Notes: generated by a model from the sequence alone, not told the origin. Shown: positions 27,730 to 37,194, counted from the first letter of the stretch. The stretch is DNA of 64,000 nt from Methylobacterium fujisawaense (GCF_014138435.1 NZ_JACJIM010000003.1:62001-126000); one strand, 5' to 3'. Numbers and translations are program-made.

Positions 27730-28589
27730 TGGCGCGGCCCCGGATCGCGCTGTTCGTCCTGGAGGCGCTGCCGAACGCCCGCGTGGTGCGCCGGCTCGTC
27801 GCCGATTACCGGGCCGACATCGCGTTCGTGGGCCTCTCCAATGCCGAGCGGCCCTCGAGCGGCGGCCTCACGGGCCAGATCCGGCGACACCTCGCGCGCT
27901 CGGGCACTGGGATCCTGCCGTATCTGGCGGTCAATTTCGGCCTGCCAGACCTGCTGCGCCCCTTGGCGCCCCTGACCCAGGCGGCGTCCGGAAGCGGCGA
28001 TGCGCCGGAGGCGACACCGCTCAAGACCCTGTGCCGCCGCCTGGGCATCCCGACCGTGACGGTCGACGACGTCAACGGTCCCGAGGTCGCGCGGACCCTG
28101 CGGGACACGGCGCCGGACCTGATCCTCACCTACCATTTCGACCAGATCCTCAAGCCCGAGACGATCGGGCTGGCGCGGCTCGGCGGCATCAACGGACATC
28201 CCGGCCTGCTGCCGCGCCACCGCGGTCCGGTGCCGACGATCCACGCCCTCGCCGAGGGCCCCGGCAGCTTCGGCATGACCCTGCACCGGCTGGCGGCCGC
28301 GATCGATACCGGGGCGATCCTCGCCCAGGAAGCCGTGCCGCTGCCTGCCGGCACCACCGCCACCCGGGCCGCCGTGGCGCTGCATGCCCACGGGCGCGGA
28401 ATGCTGGACGGGCTGCTCGACACGATCGACCGGACCGGTAGCCTGCCCGAGGGGCGGACCGAGCCGGTGCTGCCCTACTGCCCATTCCCGGACCGCGCGA
28501 TGCTGGCCTCCCTGCGCCGCCGCGGGCTGCGTCTGACGGATGGGCAGGATCTCCGCGAGGCGCTGAGCCTCTCCGCCCGGGCGTCTTAA
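27729..28589 (+). CDS. Formyltransferase-fold protein coupled to the capsule SDR
   Basis: This 286-residue protein has the formyltransferase active site: Asn155 and His157 in INGHPGLLPRHRG and Asp193 in IDTGAIL, the same N-H-D set that transfers a formyl group from 10-formyl-tetrahydrofolate in Met-tRNA and sugar formyltransferases. It lacks the C-terminal tRNA-binding domain of Fmt, so the target is more likely a small amine. Its ATG overlaps the SDR stop (TGATG). The capsule context suggests it formylates an amino sugar or the lipid amine made by the oxoamine synthase. Its stop codon lies inside the CtrA-like box before flgC. Confidence 0.8.
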   Translation: MARPRIALFVLEALPNARVVRRLVADYRADIAFVGLSNAERPSSGGLTGQIRRHLARSGTGILPYLAVNFGLPDLLRPLAPLTQAASGSGDAPEATPLKTLCRRLGIPTVTVDDVNGPEVARTLRDTAPDLILTYHFDQILKPETIGLARLGGINGHPGLLPRHRGPVPTIHALAEGPGSFGMTLHRLAAAIDTGAILAQEAVPLPAGTTATRAAVALHAHGRGMLDGLLDTIDRTGSLPEGRTEPVLPYCPFPDRAMLASLRRRGLRLTDGQDLREALSLSARAS

Positions 28590-28600
28590 CCGCGGGTTAA
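28586..28600. promoter_or_regulatory. CtrA-type box (TTAA-N7-TTAA) upstream of flgC
   Basis: TTAA (28586-28589) and TTAA (28597-28600) are separated by exactly 7 bp and lie 52 bp before the flgC ATG. This is the consensus for the alphaproteobacterial cell-cycle regulator CtrA, which controls flagellar genes. The site also forms a 7-bp inverted repeat (28585-28601). Confidence 0.6.
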
Positions 28601-28651
28601 GGCTGTTCGGCAAGGTTTCGGTCAGATCCTCGCCGTCGACAGGGCCCGCGC

Positions 28652-29062
28652 ATGCCGGATTCCAGCGCCCTCCACTCGGCCTCCAGCGCGCTGGCCGCCG
28701 GCCGGCAGGTGCAGAGCGGGCGGATCCGCGCGATCTCCGAGAACCTCGCCAACGCCGATTCGGTCCCGACCACCCCCGGCGGCGCCCCCTATGCGCGCAA
28801 GATCGCGGTGTTCGCCCCCGTGGTCGCCGACGCCCCCGGAGACCCGGTCGGCCGGATCGTCCGCGACACCACCGGCTTCCGCAGCCGCTACGACCCGACC
28901 AATCCCGGTGCGGACCTCCAGGGCTATGTCCGCCTGCCGAACGTGAACATCGCGGTGGAATCGGCCGACCTGCAGCGGGTGATCCGGAACTACGAGCTCA
29001 GCCTCAACGCCTCGTCGTCGATCAAAACGCTCACGCAGGCCACGATCAACCTGATCGGCTGA
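28652..29062 (+). CDS. flgC: Flagellar basal-body rod protein FlgC
   Basis: This 136-residue protein is a proximal rod component exported by the flagellar type III system. It has the rod signature ISENLANADSV near residue 30, the FlgC-specific GYVRLPNVNIAVE and a C-terminal heptad-like helix (NYELSLNASSSIKTLTQATINLIG). Length is normal for FlgC. It stands alone: no flgB, fliE or other flagellar genes are adjacent, so it may be a second or displaced copy. A CtrA-type box precedes it. Its 3' end overlaps the convergent permease gene by 17 bp. Confidence 0.88.
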   Translation: MPDSSALHSASSALAAGRQVQSGRIRAISENLANADSVPTTPGGAPYARKIAVFAPVVADAPGDPVGRIVRDTTGFRSRYDPTNPGADLQGYVRLPNVNIAVESADLQRVIRNYELSLNASSSIKTLTQATINLIG

Positions 29063-30449
29063 ACCGGGCGTGCCGCCGGCCGTAGCCGGCGTAGATCGCG
29101 AGGCCGATCGCCAGCCAGATCGCGAGGCGGATCCAGGTGTCGGCCGGAAGGGCGGCCATCAGCGTCACGCAGGACAGGATCCCGAGCCCCGCCGTGAGCG
29201 TCACCGCCGGCACGCGGAACGGACGCGCCCGGTCCGGGGCGGTGCGGCGCAGGATCAGCACCGTGGCGCAGACGAGGCAGAAGGCCAGGAGCGTGCCGAT
29301 GCTGACGATCTCGCCGAGCACGTCGATGGGCACGAGCCCCGCGACACCCGCGGTGAACACGCCGATGACGAGCTGGCTCGCCACGGGCACCCGCGTGACC
29401 GGATGGACCCGGCAGAAGATCTCCGGGAGGAGTCCGTCCCGGGCGATGGCGAAGAAGATCCGGCTCTGTCCGTAGAGGGCGGTCAGCGCCGAGGTCGTCA
29501 GGCCGATCAGGGCGCCGACCTTGATCACGGTCGAGAACCCCGACAGGCCGATCACGTCCACCGCCGTGGCCACCGGGTCGGCAACGTTCAGATCGCGATA
29601 GGGCACGAGGCCGGTGAGGACGGCCGCCATGGCCACGTACAGGATCGTGGTGATCAGGAGCGATCCGATCAGGCCGACCGGCGCGTCGCGCTGCGGCGCC
29701 CGGCACTCGCCCGCGGCCGTCGCCACGGTCTCGAAGCCCACGAAGGCGAAGAACACCACCGCGGCGCCGCGGAACACGCCGCTCCAGCCATAGGCGCCGA
29801 AGGCGCCGGTATTCTCGGGCACGAAGGGGTGCCAGAGTTCGGGCCGGAGATGGGCGGCTCCGACGCCCACGAAGGCCAGGATGATCGCGACCTTGCAGGC
29901 GACCAGCAGCCCGTTGACCAGGGAAGCCTGCTTCGTCGCGCGCATCAGGAGCGCGCTGAGCAGCAGCACGATGCCGACGGCCGGCAGGTTGACGAGCCCG
30001 CCATCGCCGGGGGCCCTGGCCAAAGCCGGCGGCAGATGCAGGCCGAACTCCGCCGCGAGGGATTGCGCGTAGCCGGACCAGCCGACCGCCACGGTCGCCG
30101 CCGCCACGGCGAATTCGAGGACGAGGTCCCAGCCGATGATCCAGGCCGGGAGGCGGCCGAGGCTGGCGCGGGTGTAGGTGTAGGTGGATCCCGCCTCCGG
30201 GATCATGGCGGCCAATTCGGCGTAGCACAGGCCGACCAAGCCGCAGGCGATGCCGCCGATCACGAAGGAGAGGCTGAGCGCGGGACCCGCATACTGCGCC
30301 GCCGCCGTTCCGGTCAGCACGAAGATGCCGGCGCCGATCGTGGCGCCGAGGCCGATGGCGACGAGGCCCGGAGCGGTGAGGCTCCGGGCGAGCTCACGCC
30401 CCTCCCCGGCATCCGCGCGCTTATTCTTGGTCATCGCGGGATCCGCCAT
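29046..30449 (-). CDS. APC-superfamily amino acid permease
   Basis: This 467-residue inner-membrane transporter has about 12 transmembrane helices. The first contains GLGATIGAGIFVLTG, the APC substrate-binding signature, followed by GLCYAELAAMIPEAGSTYTYT and the central VVFFAFVGFETVATAAGE. It is most like the cationic amino acid transporter (YhdG/CAT) branch. The substrate cannot be determined. It converges on flgC with a short overlap and is preceded by a 117-bp gap. Confidence 0.9.
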   Translation of the reverse strand: MADPAMTKNKRADAGEGRELARSLTAPGLVAIGLGATIGAGIFVLTGTAAAQYAGPALSLSFVIGGIACGLVGLCYAELAAMIPEAGSTYTYTRASLGRLPAWIIGWDLVLEFAVAAATVAVGWSGYAQSLAAEFGLHLPPALARAPGDGGLVNLPAVGIVLLLSALLMRATKQASLVNGLLVACKVAIILAFVGVGAAHLRPELWHPFVPENTGAFGAYGWSGVFRGAAVVFFAFVGFETVATAAGECRAPQRDAPVGLIGSLLITTILYVAMAAVLTGLVPYRDLNVADPVATAVDVIGLSGFSTVIKVGALIGLTTSALTALYGQSRIFFAIARDGLLPEIFCRVHPVTRVPVASQLVIGVFTAGVAGLVPIDVLGEIVSIGTLLAFCLVCATVLILRRTAPDRARPFRVPAVTLTAGLGILSCVTLMAALPADTWIRLAIWLAIGLAIYAGYGRRHARFSRSG

Positions 30450-30566
30450 CGCGTCCCTTCTCCCTCGCCCGGATGGTCATCTGGCACAGTCCATGCCGGG
30501 ATGCCGGCCTCCCCGGAGGCGTGACCAAATCCGGTCCGGTCCAAGTCCTGTCGTTGGCGGACCAGC

Positions 30567-31241
30567 CTATCGCGGCACCACGCCCGCGGACCCGTCGGGC
30601 GCTCCCGGATCGCGGGCGGCAGACGGGGCGGACGCGGCGGCATCGATCATCCGGGTGTCGGTCCGGAATGCCCGGGCCACGAGGCCGCAGAAGCGGATGA
30701 AGGCGCGGCCCTGGGGGGTGATGACGTAGCCGTCGGCCGTCTGCGCGACGTTGCCCGAGGCCTGCTGCTCGGACAGGCGCCGCTCCATCTGCCGGAAGGC
30801 GCCGAGATAGACCGTCTCGAACACCATCCGCGCCCGCTCCGGGGTGAAGCGCTCCTCGGGATGGGCCGCCATCTGGCCGAGCAAGAACACGCTGATCGAG
30901 CGGTCGACCGTCACCGGCAGGATCACGAAGGCGCTCAGGTTGAGGGCCAGCGACAGGACGCAGGCGCCGAGGGCGTCCCGGCGGCGCAGCCCCCAGGCCC
31001 AGCCGAGGCTGGCCAGCGCCGCCGTCGCCGCCAGGGTCAGCAGGAAGGCGACGCCCAGCAGGATCAGGCCGCGGTAGAACAGGATGGTCACGCCGGACCA
31101 GAGATCCGTCTGGAACAGCAGCACGAAGCAGCCGAGGCCGAGGGCGACGGCGCCGGCCTGAAGCAGCGCCTGGGCGCAGAGCCAGCGCACGACCTGTCCG
31201 GCGCGCTGGCCTGCGGGGGGCCTGGAGCCGGCGTCAGTCAT
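30567..31241 (-). CDS. Unknown membrane protein with winged-helix-like C-terminus
   Basis: This 224-residue protein has three or four hydrophobic helices in residues 20-135 and a soluble C-terminal part. In that part, a stretch ARMVFETVYLGAFRQMERRLSE is followed by VAQTADGYVITPQGRAFIRF. The latter looks like the wing of a winged-helix fold (T-x-x-G-Y-x-I-T-P-x-G-R), although DNA binding from the membrane would be unusual. Its ATG lies 8 bp inside the end of the upstream 666-residue gene, so translation is coupled. I do not recognise the family and cannot assign a function. Confidence 0.75.
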   Translation of the reverse strand: MTDAGSRPPAGQRAGQVVRWLCAQALLQAGAVALGLGCFVLLFQTDLWSGVTILFYRGLILLGVAFLLTLAATAALASLGWAWGLRRRDALGACVLSLALNLSAFVILPVTVDRSISVFLLGQMAAHPEERFTPERARMVFETVYLGAFRQMERRLSEQQASGNVAQTADGYVITPQGRAFIRFCGLVARAFRTDTRMIDAAASAPSAARDPGAPDGSAGVVPR

Positions 31242-33234
31242 GAAGATCCTCGACCCGCAGGATCCGGACGAGCGGATCGGCATAGACCGCACGGTGCCGC
31301 CAGACCCAGGAATCCGGGCTGCTCCAGGGGGCATCCTGCGCGGTGACGACCAGGGCGCCGATCCCGGCCGTTTCGGCCCGGCGGCGCACCTCGCGACCGT
31401 CCAGGCGGTCGCGGAAGATCGGCGCGACATCGGCGAGCCGGGACGCCACGGCCTCGGGCGGGGCGCCGAACAGCCGCGCCTCTGCGTCGGCCACTCCCGT
31501 CGGCTGGAGCCCGTAGAGGCCGAAATCGAACACCCGCCGCGGCACCGGTGATTGCTGCAGCACCAGATCCCGGGGCAGGTGCAGGCCGGCCCAGGCATAG
31601 GCCGCGCGCAGCGCCCGGTCGATGTCGGGACGGCCGGCCAAGCGGGCGAAGGCGGGCCGGTCGGAGGCGGAATAGGCGCGCATCCCGACGAAGCCGTAGA
31701 GGGTCGTCGCGTATCCGAGGATCAACAGCGTGGCGAGCAGGCCGGGGAACCGGAGCCGCCGCGCCTCGACCAGGCGGCTCAGGGCCACGACGGTCCAGAC
31801 GAGGGCCGCGACCTGCGCCAGCAGGACCACGCGGGCGCCGAGGTCGTTGTTGAGGATCGCCGAGCGGAGGAAGCCGCCGAGGAGCAGGCTGGCCGCTGCG
31901 CAGAGGGTGAGCAACCGCCCCGCCTCCCAGGCATGCGCTTCACGGCGCGGGACGAGCCGCCAGAACAGCAGCGTCCCGGCGGCGAAGACGCCCAGCGCCA
32001 CGTAGTAGTTCAGCGGCAGCAGGACGATCCGGAGCGCGCTCAGGGCGGGCTCGTCGACGAGTCCGTCGAGGGGCCCGAATCGCCGGATCGCGAATCGGAT
32101 CGGCGAGCCACCATCGGTCCGGTTCGCCAGGATGCTCAGCAGGCAGGGCGCGGCCAGCGCGGCGCTGAGCAGGCCGGCGACCGCCAACCGGGCCGCGGCG
32201 CGCCAGCGGCGCTCCAGGCCCAGCAGCACCAGCCAGATCCCCGCGGCGGTCGCCGTGCCGAGACAGACCCAGACCGACAGGCCCGCGCAGGCCGCGAAGG
32301 CCAGGCCCGCGACACCGATCGCCACGGCTTCCGTATGCCGGCTCGGCTGCGTGCGGTCGGCCACCTCGGCCAGGGCCAGGAGGCCGAGCCATCCGGCCAG
32401 GGCGCCGGCCACGTGGTGCGGCACCCAGACCAGGGAGGCGGGCCAGTTGAGGACCTGCTCGTTCACCCATTCCGGAACCGGTAGCCAGGTCCCGGACGCG
32501 GCCCGATCGGCGAGGACCAGCAGGATGTCGAGGCCGCCCGCCGGCAGCAACAACAGCACCGCGCGGCGGACGAGCCGGGGCGCGGCGTCTCCCAGGAGGC
32601 CGGTCGCGGCCAGGAGCCGGTCCAGCAGGCCGAGGAGCGCGAGACCGGTCCAGAAGGCCAGCCCCGCGAAGGCGGTGCGCCCGTCGACGAGGCGCCCTCC
32701 AACCCCGTCGACCAGCGCGGTGAGCGTATAGAACTCATAGTAGTAGCCCGCCCGATCGGGCCGGGCGAAGAAGGGATCCACGGGCGGAAGCCCATGCGCG
32801 ACGATCGCCCGTGTGAGGGCCGCGTGCTTGACGAGGTCGATGACCGTCACGGGCTGATAGAGGGCGGTGCCGGTGTCGATGTCGATCAGCGCATAGGCCA
32901 CGACGCCGAGCCAGAGTGCGGCGAGCGCCAGGACCGCCCGGTTGAGGGACGTCCGCAGGCTTCGCAGGGCCGGAAGCAGCGCGGCGAGTCCCAACACGCC
33001 ATTCGCCAGTGCCGCAGCCGGGACGCCCGCTGCCTGGATCACCAGGCTGTCGAGGGCGGGCAGGAGCCCGATCCCGAGGAGCGCCCCGCACAGCAGGCGG
33101 TCGCCGGCCGCGAGCGCACGGAAGCCGAGGATGCCGGTCAGCCTGCCCAGGGCGTAGCCCGGCAGGAGGACGAGGGGGATGCCGAGCAGCGTCGCCACCA
33201 CGACGCCGCACGCATCCGAGAGGGTGCCGTTCAT
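31234..33234 (-). CDS. Large polytopic membrane protein, GT-C-like, unknown
   Basis: This 666-residue protein has about 12-13 hydrophobic helices. Early loops carry ALYQPVTVIDLVKH, PPVDPFFA and AGYYYEFYTL, a layout that resembles GT-C-fold lipid-linked glycosyltransferases (acidic loop after the first helices), but no diagnostic DxD motif is clear. The C-terminal 130 residues form a soluble domain with an Arg/Asp-rich end. Overlap with the downstream small membrane gene shows they act together. Glycosyl transfer to a surface lipid is a guess. Confidence 0.72.
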   Translation of the reverse strand: MNGTLSDACGVVVATLLGIPLVLLPGYALGRLTGILGFRALAAGDRLLCGALLGIGLLPALDSLVIQAAGVPAAALANGVLGLAALLPALRSLRTSLNRAVLALAALWLGVVAYALIDIDTGTALYQPVTVIDLVKHAALTRAIVAHGLPPVDPFFARPDRAGYYYEFYTLTALVDGVGGRLVDGRTAFAGLAFWTGLALLGLLDRLLAATGLLGDAAPRLVRRAVLLLLPAGGLDILLVLADRAASGTWLPVPEWVNEQVLNWPASLVWVPHHVAGALAGWLGLLALAEVADRTQPSRHTEAVAIGVAGLAFAACAGLSVWVCLGTATAAGIWLVLLGLERRWRAAARLAVAGLLSAALAAPCLLSILANRTDGGSPIRFAIRRFGPLDGLVDEPALSALRIVLLPLNYYVALGVFAAGTLLFWRLVPRREAHAWEAGRLLTLCAAASLLLGGFLRSAILNNDLGARVVLLAQVAALVWTVVALSRLVEARRLRFPGLLATLLILGYATTLYGFVGMRAYSASDRPAFARLAGRPDIDRALRAAYAWAGLHLPRDLVLQQSPVPRRVFDFGLYGLQPTGVADAEARLFGAPPEAVASRLADVAPIFRDRLDGREVRRRAETAGIGALVVTAQDAPWSSPDSWVWRHRAVYADPLVRILRVEDLHD

Positions 33235-33713
33235 CGCCGGGCCGCGTTTCGTGCTCCGGCTCGGCTACCATGCACGCGTTAACCGTTCCCTTGGAAAATC
33301 CGGGGCCCCTTGGTGCGGCGGCTTCGCGCCCTGTCCTTGCGCAGGATCGGGGCCGTTTCCACGAGCATTCCGCCTGTCCGGGCCAGGGCCGCGGGGGCGT
33401 CGCGAGCCCGATGCCCGTTCCCGGACGGGTGCTGCGCCAGGGGGCCGCGGCTTTGCACGACCCGGCCCGGCCCGGCGGGGCCGGCACGCGGGTCGCCGCG
33501 AGAACGGTCCAGTCGCGACCGCTTCGCCGAGGGCTGGCATAATTGCCGATTTCGTGTATGGATCGCGCGGCCTCGACCCGGGTTACCGGGCGGGGCTTGA
33601 GCCGCTTGGCGCTGTGACCGTGCTGGACGACATCCCGGCACCGGCCGAACGCCGAGCCCGCGCGCGCCCGAACGGGGCGCCGCATCCGACCAGCACAACC
33701 CGAAAGGCATGCG
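33235..33713. other. Intergenic region upstream of rpsO
   Basis: This 479-bp gap separates the divergent unknown membrane gene and rpsO and holds both promoters. A CATAAT near 33539 may be a -10 element for rpsO, preceded by a weak -35. No gene is apparent. Confidence 0.45.
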
Positions 33714-33983
33714 ATGTCGATCACGGCAGAGCGCAAGACCGCGCTCATCAAGGAACACCGCAAGGACGCCAAGGACACCGGGTCCCCCGAGGTCCAAGTG
33801 GCGATCCTCACCGAGCGGATCACCAACCTGACCGGCCACTTCAAGACCCACGGCAAGGACAACCATTCCCGCCGCGGCCTCCTGAAGCTGGTCTCGCAGC
33901 GCCGCTCGCTGCTCGACTACGTCAAGCGCAAGGACGAGGCCCGCTACCGCGCCCTCATCGAGCGTCTCGGCATCCGCCGCTAA
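33714..33983 (+). CDS. rpsO: 30S ribosomal protein S15
   Basis: This 89-residue protein is uS15, which binds the central domain of 16S rRNA and bridges to the large subunit. The full helical family sequence is present: [25 protein letters not shown], then [24 protein letters not shown] and [13 protein letters not shown]. It is followed by pnp after 208 bp, the near-universal rpsO-pnp order. Confidence 0.99.
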
Positions 33984-34107
33984 GGCGCGTTTCGCGCGGT
34001 TCCGGGCCCGGCCCGGGGCCGCGTTTCACCATCGCGGGCTGCCGGAATGGGTCCGGCCTCCCGACAAACGGGCCGCTTCGAGGCGCCGGCATCGGGGCAG
34101 GATCGCA

Positions 34108-34130
34108 CGACACTTCAGCGGGAAGTGTCG
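34108..34130 (+). other. pnp leader hairpin
   Basis: A perfect 9-bp stem (34108-34116 with 34122-34130) with a 5-nt loop lies 61 bp before the pnp start. In E. coli a hairpin in this leader is cut by RNase III and degraded by PNPase for autoregulation; this one is a counterpart candidate. Confidence 0.5.
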
Positions 34131-34191
34131 CGCCGTCTTGCCCCCGGGCGGCGCCGGGCCAGGCCCGTCGCAGGCAAGGAAGAGATCAAGA

Positions 34192-36411
34192 ATGTTCGAC
34201 GTTCAACGCGAAGAGCTGATGTGGGGCGACCGCAAGCTCGTCCTCGAGACCGGCAAGGTCGCCCGTCAGGCCGACGGCGCCGTGGTCGCCACCTACGGCG
34301 AGACCTCGGTGCTCGCCACCGTGGTCGCCACGAAGGAGCCCAAGCCCGGCATCGACTTCATGCCGCTCACCGTGAACTACCAGGAGCGGGCCTACGCGGC
34401 CGGCCGCATCCCCGGCGGCTACTTCAAGCGCGAGGGCCGTCCCTCCGAGAAGGAGACCCTGGTCTCCCGCCTGATCGACCGCCCGATCCGTCCGCTCTTC
34501 GTCGAGGGCTGGCGCAACGACACGCAGGTCGTCGTCACCGTCCTGACCCACGACCTCGAGAACGATCCCGACATCGTCGCCATGGTGGCGGCTTCCGCGG
34601 CCCTGACCCTGTCGGGCGTCCCGTTCATGGGCCCGATCGGCGGCGCCCGCGTCGGCTACATCAACGGCGGCTACCGGCTGAACCCGCTGGTCACCGAGAC
34701 CAAGGAGGAATCCAGCCTCGATCTCGTCGTCGCCGGCACGCAGGACGCGGTGCTGATGGTCGAGTCGGAGGCTAAGGAGCTCTCCGAGGACGTGATGCTC
34801 GGCGCCGTGATGTTCGGCCACAAGCATTTCCAGCCGGTGATCGAGGCGATCATCCGCCTGGCCGAGAAGGCCGCCAAGGAGCCGCGCGACTTCAAGGCCC
34901 CCGAGAACGCCGACGTCGAGAAGGCGGTCCTGGAGATCTGCGAGACGGAGCTGCGCGCCGCCTACACCAAGACCGTCAAGCAGGAGCGCTACGCCGCCGT
35001 CGACGCCGTGAAGGCGAAGGTGATGGCCGCCCTCTGCCCCGAGGGTGCCGAGAAGTTCCCGGCCGAGAAGGTCAAGGCCGCCTTCAAGGAAGCCCAGTCG
35101 AAGGTCGTGCGCTGGAACGTGCTCGACACCGGCTCGCGCATAGACGGCCGTGACCTGAAGACGGTCCGCCCGATCGTCTCCGAAGTCGGCGTCCTGCCCC
35201 GCGCCCACGGCTCGTCGCTGTTCACCCGCGGCGAGACCCAGGCCCTCGTGGTCGCCACGCTCGGCACCGGTGAGGACGAGCAGTTCATCGACTCGCTGGA
35301 AGGCACCTACAAGGAGCGCTTCCTGCTTCACTACAACTTCCCTCCCTATTCCGTCGGCGAGACCGGCCGGATGGGTTCCCCCGGCCGTCGCGAGATCGGC
35401 CACGGCAAGCTGGCGTGGCGGGCGATCCGCCCGGTCCTGCCGCCGGCCCACGAGTTCCCCTACACGATCCGCGTCGTGTCGGAGATCACCGAGTCGAACG
35501 GCTCGTCCTCGATGGCCTCGGTCTGCGGCGGCTCGCTGTCGCTGATGGATGCGGGCGTGCCCCTGCGCCGTCCCGTGGCCGGCATCGCCATGGGCCTCAT
35601 CCTCGAGGGTGAGCGCTTCGCGGTCCTGTCCGACATCCTCGGCGACGAGGATCACCTCGGCGACATGGACTTCAAGGTGGCCGGCACGGACGAGGGCGTG
35701 ACCTCGCTCCAGATGGACATCAAGATCGCCGGCATCACCGAGGAGATCATGCGGGTCGCCCTCGATCAGGCGAAGGACGGGCGCGCCCACATCCTGGCCG
35801 AGATGGCCAAGGCCCTGACCGCTGCCCGTCCGGAGCTCGGCGAGTACGCGCCGCGCATCGAGACGATGCAGATCCCGACCGACAAGATCCGCGACGTGAT
35901 CGGCACCGGCGGCAAGGTGATCCGCGAGATCGTCGAGAAGACCGGCGCCAAGATCAACATCGAGGATACCGGCATCGTCAAGATCGCCTCGGCCGACGGC
36001 AAGGCGATCAAGGCGGCCTACAACTGGATCCGCTCGATCGTGGCGGAGCCGGAGGTCGGCGTGATCTACGACGGCACGATCGTGAAGTGCATGGAGTTCG
36101 GTGCCTTCGTGAACTTCTTCGGCGCCAAGGACGGCCTCGTCCACATCTCGGAACTCGCCGCCCAGCGGGTCGCCAAGGTGCAGGACGTCGTCAAGGAGGG
36201 CGACAAGGTCAAGGTGAAGTTCCTCGGTCAGGACGACCGCGGCAAGATCCGCCTGTCCATGAAGGTCGTCGATCAGCAGACCGGCGAGGACATCACCGAG
36301 AAGGTGAAGGCCGAGCGCGATTCCAGCCGCGGCGAGCGGGACGGCGAGTCCCGCGAGCCCCGCGAGGGCGGCCGTCACCGCGGCGAGCGCCGCCGCGAGG
36401 CGGGCGAGTAA
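34192..36411 (+). CDS. pnp: Polyribonucleotide nucleotidyltransferase (PNPase)
   Basis: This 739-residue 3'-5' phosphorolytic RNase has two RNase PH-like domains (about 1-220 and 300-550), the linking helical domain, a KH domain (about 555-620; [26 protein letters not shown] in two parts) and an S1 domain (about 625-695; [28 protein letters not shown]). A short charged tail rich in Arg/Glu/Gly follows. The ATG at 34192 sits after AAGGAAGAG and gives the family N-terminus MFDVQREEL. It forms the RNA degradosome core in many bacteria. Transcription probably starts from rpsO as well. Confidence 0.99.
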   Translation: MFDVQREELMWGDRKLVLETGKVARQADGAVVATYGETSVLATVVATKEPKPGIDFMPLTVNYQERAYAAGRIPGGYFKREGRPSEKETLVSRLIDRPIRPLFVEGWRNDTQVVVTVLTHDLENDPDIVAMVAASAALTLSGVPFMGPIGGARVGYINGGYRLNPLVTETKEESSLDLVVAGTQDAVLMVESEAKELSEDVMLGAVMFGHKHFQPVIEAIIRLAEKAAKEPRDFKAPENADVEKAVLEICETELRAAYTKTVKQERYAAVDAVKAKVMAALCPEGAEKFPAEKVKAAFKEAQSKVVRWNVLDTGSRIDGRDLKTVRPIVSEVGVLPRAHGSSLFTRGETQALVVATLGTGEDEQFIDSLEGTYKERFLLHYNFPPYSVGETGRMGSPGRREIGHGKLAWRAIRPVLPPAHEFPYTIRVVSEITESNGSSSMASVCGGSLSLMDAGVPLRRPVAGIAMGLILEGERFAVLSDILGDEDHLGDMDFKVAGTDEGVTSLQMDIKIAGITEEIMRVALDQAKDGRAHILAEMAKALTAARPELGEYAPRIETMQIPTDKIRDVIGTGGKVIREIVEKTGAKINIEDTGIVKIASADGKAIKAAYNWIRSIVAEPEVGVIYDGTIVKCMEFGAFVNFFGAKDGLVHISELAAQRVAKVQDVVKEGDKVKVKFLGQDDRGKIRLSMKVVDQQTGEDITEKVKAERDSSRGERDGESREPREGGRHRGERRREAGE

Positions 36412-36462
36412 GCGCGCGCACGCACCCCGTGCGGGCTTCGGCCGGCGCGGGATGGTTCAGAT

Positions 36463-36493
36463 GGGCGCGGTCCTACGGGGCCGCGCCCTTTTT
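36463..36493 (+). terminator. Intrinsic terminator after pnp
   Basis: An 11-bp GC-rich stem (36463-36473 with 36478-36488, one G-U pair) is followed directly by five T residues. Confidence 0.9.
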
Positions 36494-37194
36494 CATGGCG
36501 CATCGCCCCGCCTCCGCCCGGAGCGGTGCCCCCTCCCTCATCGCGGGCGCGGCGACGCGCACCCGCACGGAGCCTGCCCGGTTCGACCGCATGGGGGCTG
36601 CGATGGGTGGCTTCGCGACGGTTCGCGTCCCGGCTGTACACGCACCGAAGCGGACGTCGCTGCCACGCCTGCGCATGGCCCGTCTTGGCGATCCGCGCCC
36701 GTCGCTCGTCATCTCGCGAGTGGGGCGACGGCCCAAGCCGTTCCGGGTTTCAGGACATCGCGCGTCTGCGCGATCCACGCGGACAAGGGCGCCAGCCGAA
36801 GGCCAAACGGCGGATACAGGCCCTGCGCCTTCGATGTGTAAGAGGCCTGATCGACGGCGACCGGTGATCCGCGAGGGCGATCACCCAGTCCGGAGGACAC
36901 GCATGCGCGGCCTCCGCGAGGTGCCGCAGCACGGCCCGCGGAGTCTCCGGCCCGGCGGCGCGTCCACGGCGTCGTCGAGCACCCGCAGCCTCGCCGCGGC
37001 GGGTCACGGGCCGGCGCAGCGCTAGGGCGCCGCGCTGGAACACCGGGGGTGTAAGCGAGGACCAGGATCGCCACCGCGTCCGGCACCCTGCGCGACGGGT
37101 CCGGCGGCATCCGCGGCCGCCCCGTCCGACCGCGAAGGGAACGCAGCCGGCGCGCCCGCGTTCGACCGGCGACCTTCACAACAGGGATCCGTCC
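36494..37194. other. Gene-poor region between pnp and the DUF2892 gene
   Basis: About 700 bp with several open frames on both strands that look random (Arg/Pro/Ala-rich, no motifs). I find no convincing gene, RNA or repeat. Confidence 0.5.

Noticed and set aside
34186..36378. A 730-residue open frame antisense to pnp
   Set aside because: It is a codon-bias shadow of pnp; composition (Leu/Asp/His/Val-rich) has no motif and pnp is certain.
36494..37194. Open frames between pnp and the DUF2892 gene as possible genes or a pseudogene
   Set aside because: None shows a motif, a good ribosome site or normal codon use; I cannot support a gene or a decayed one.
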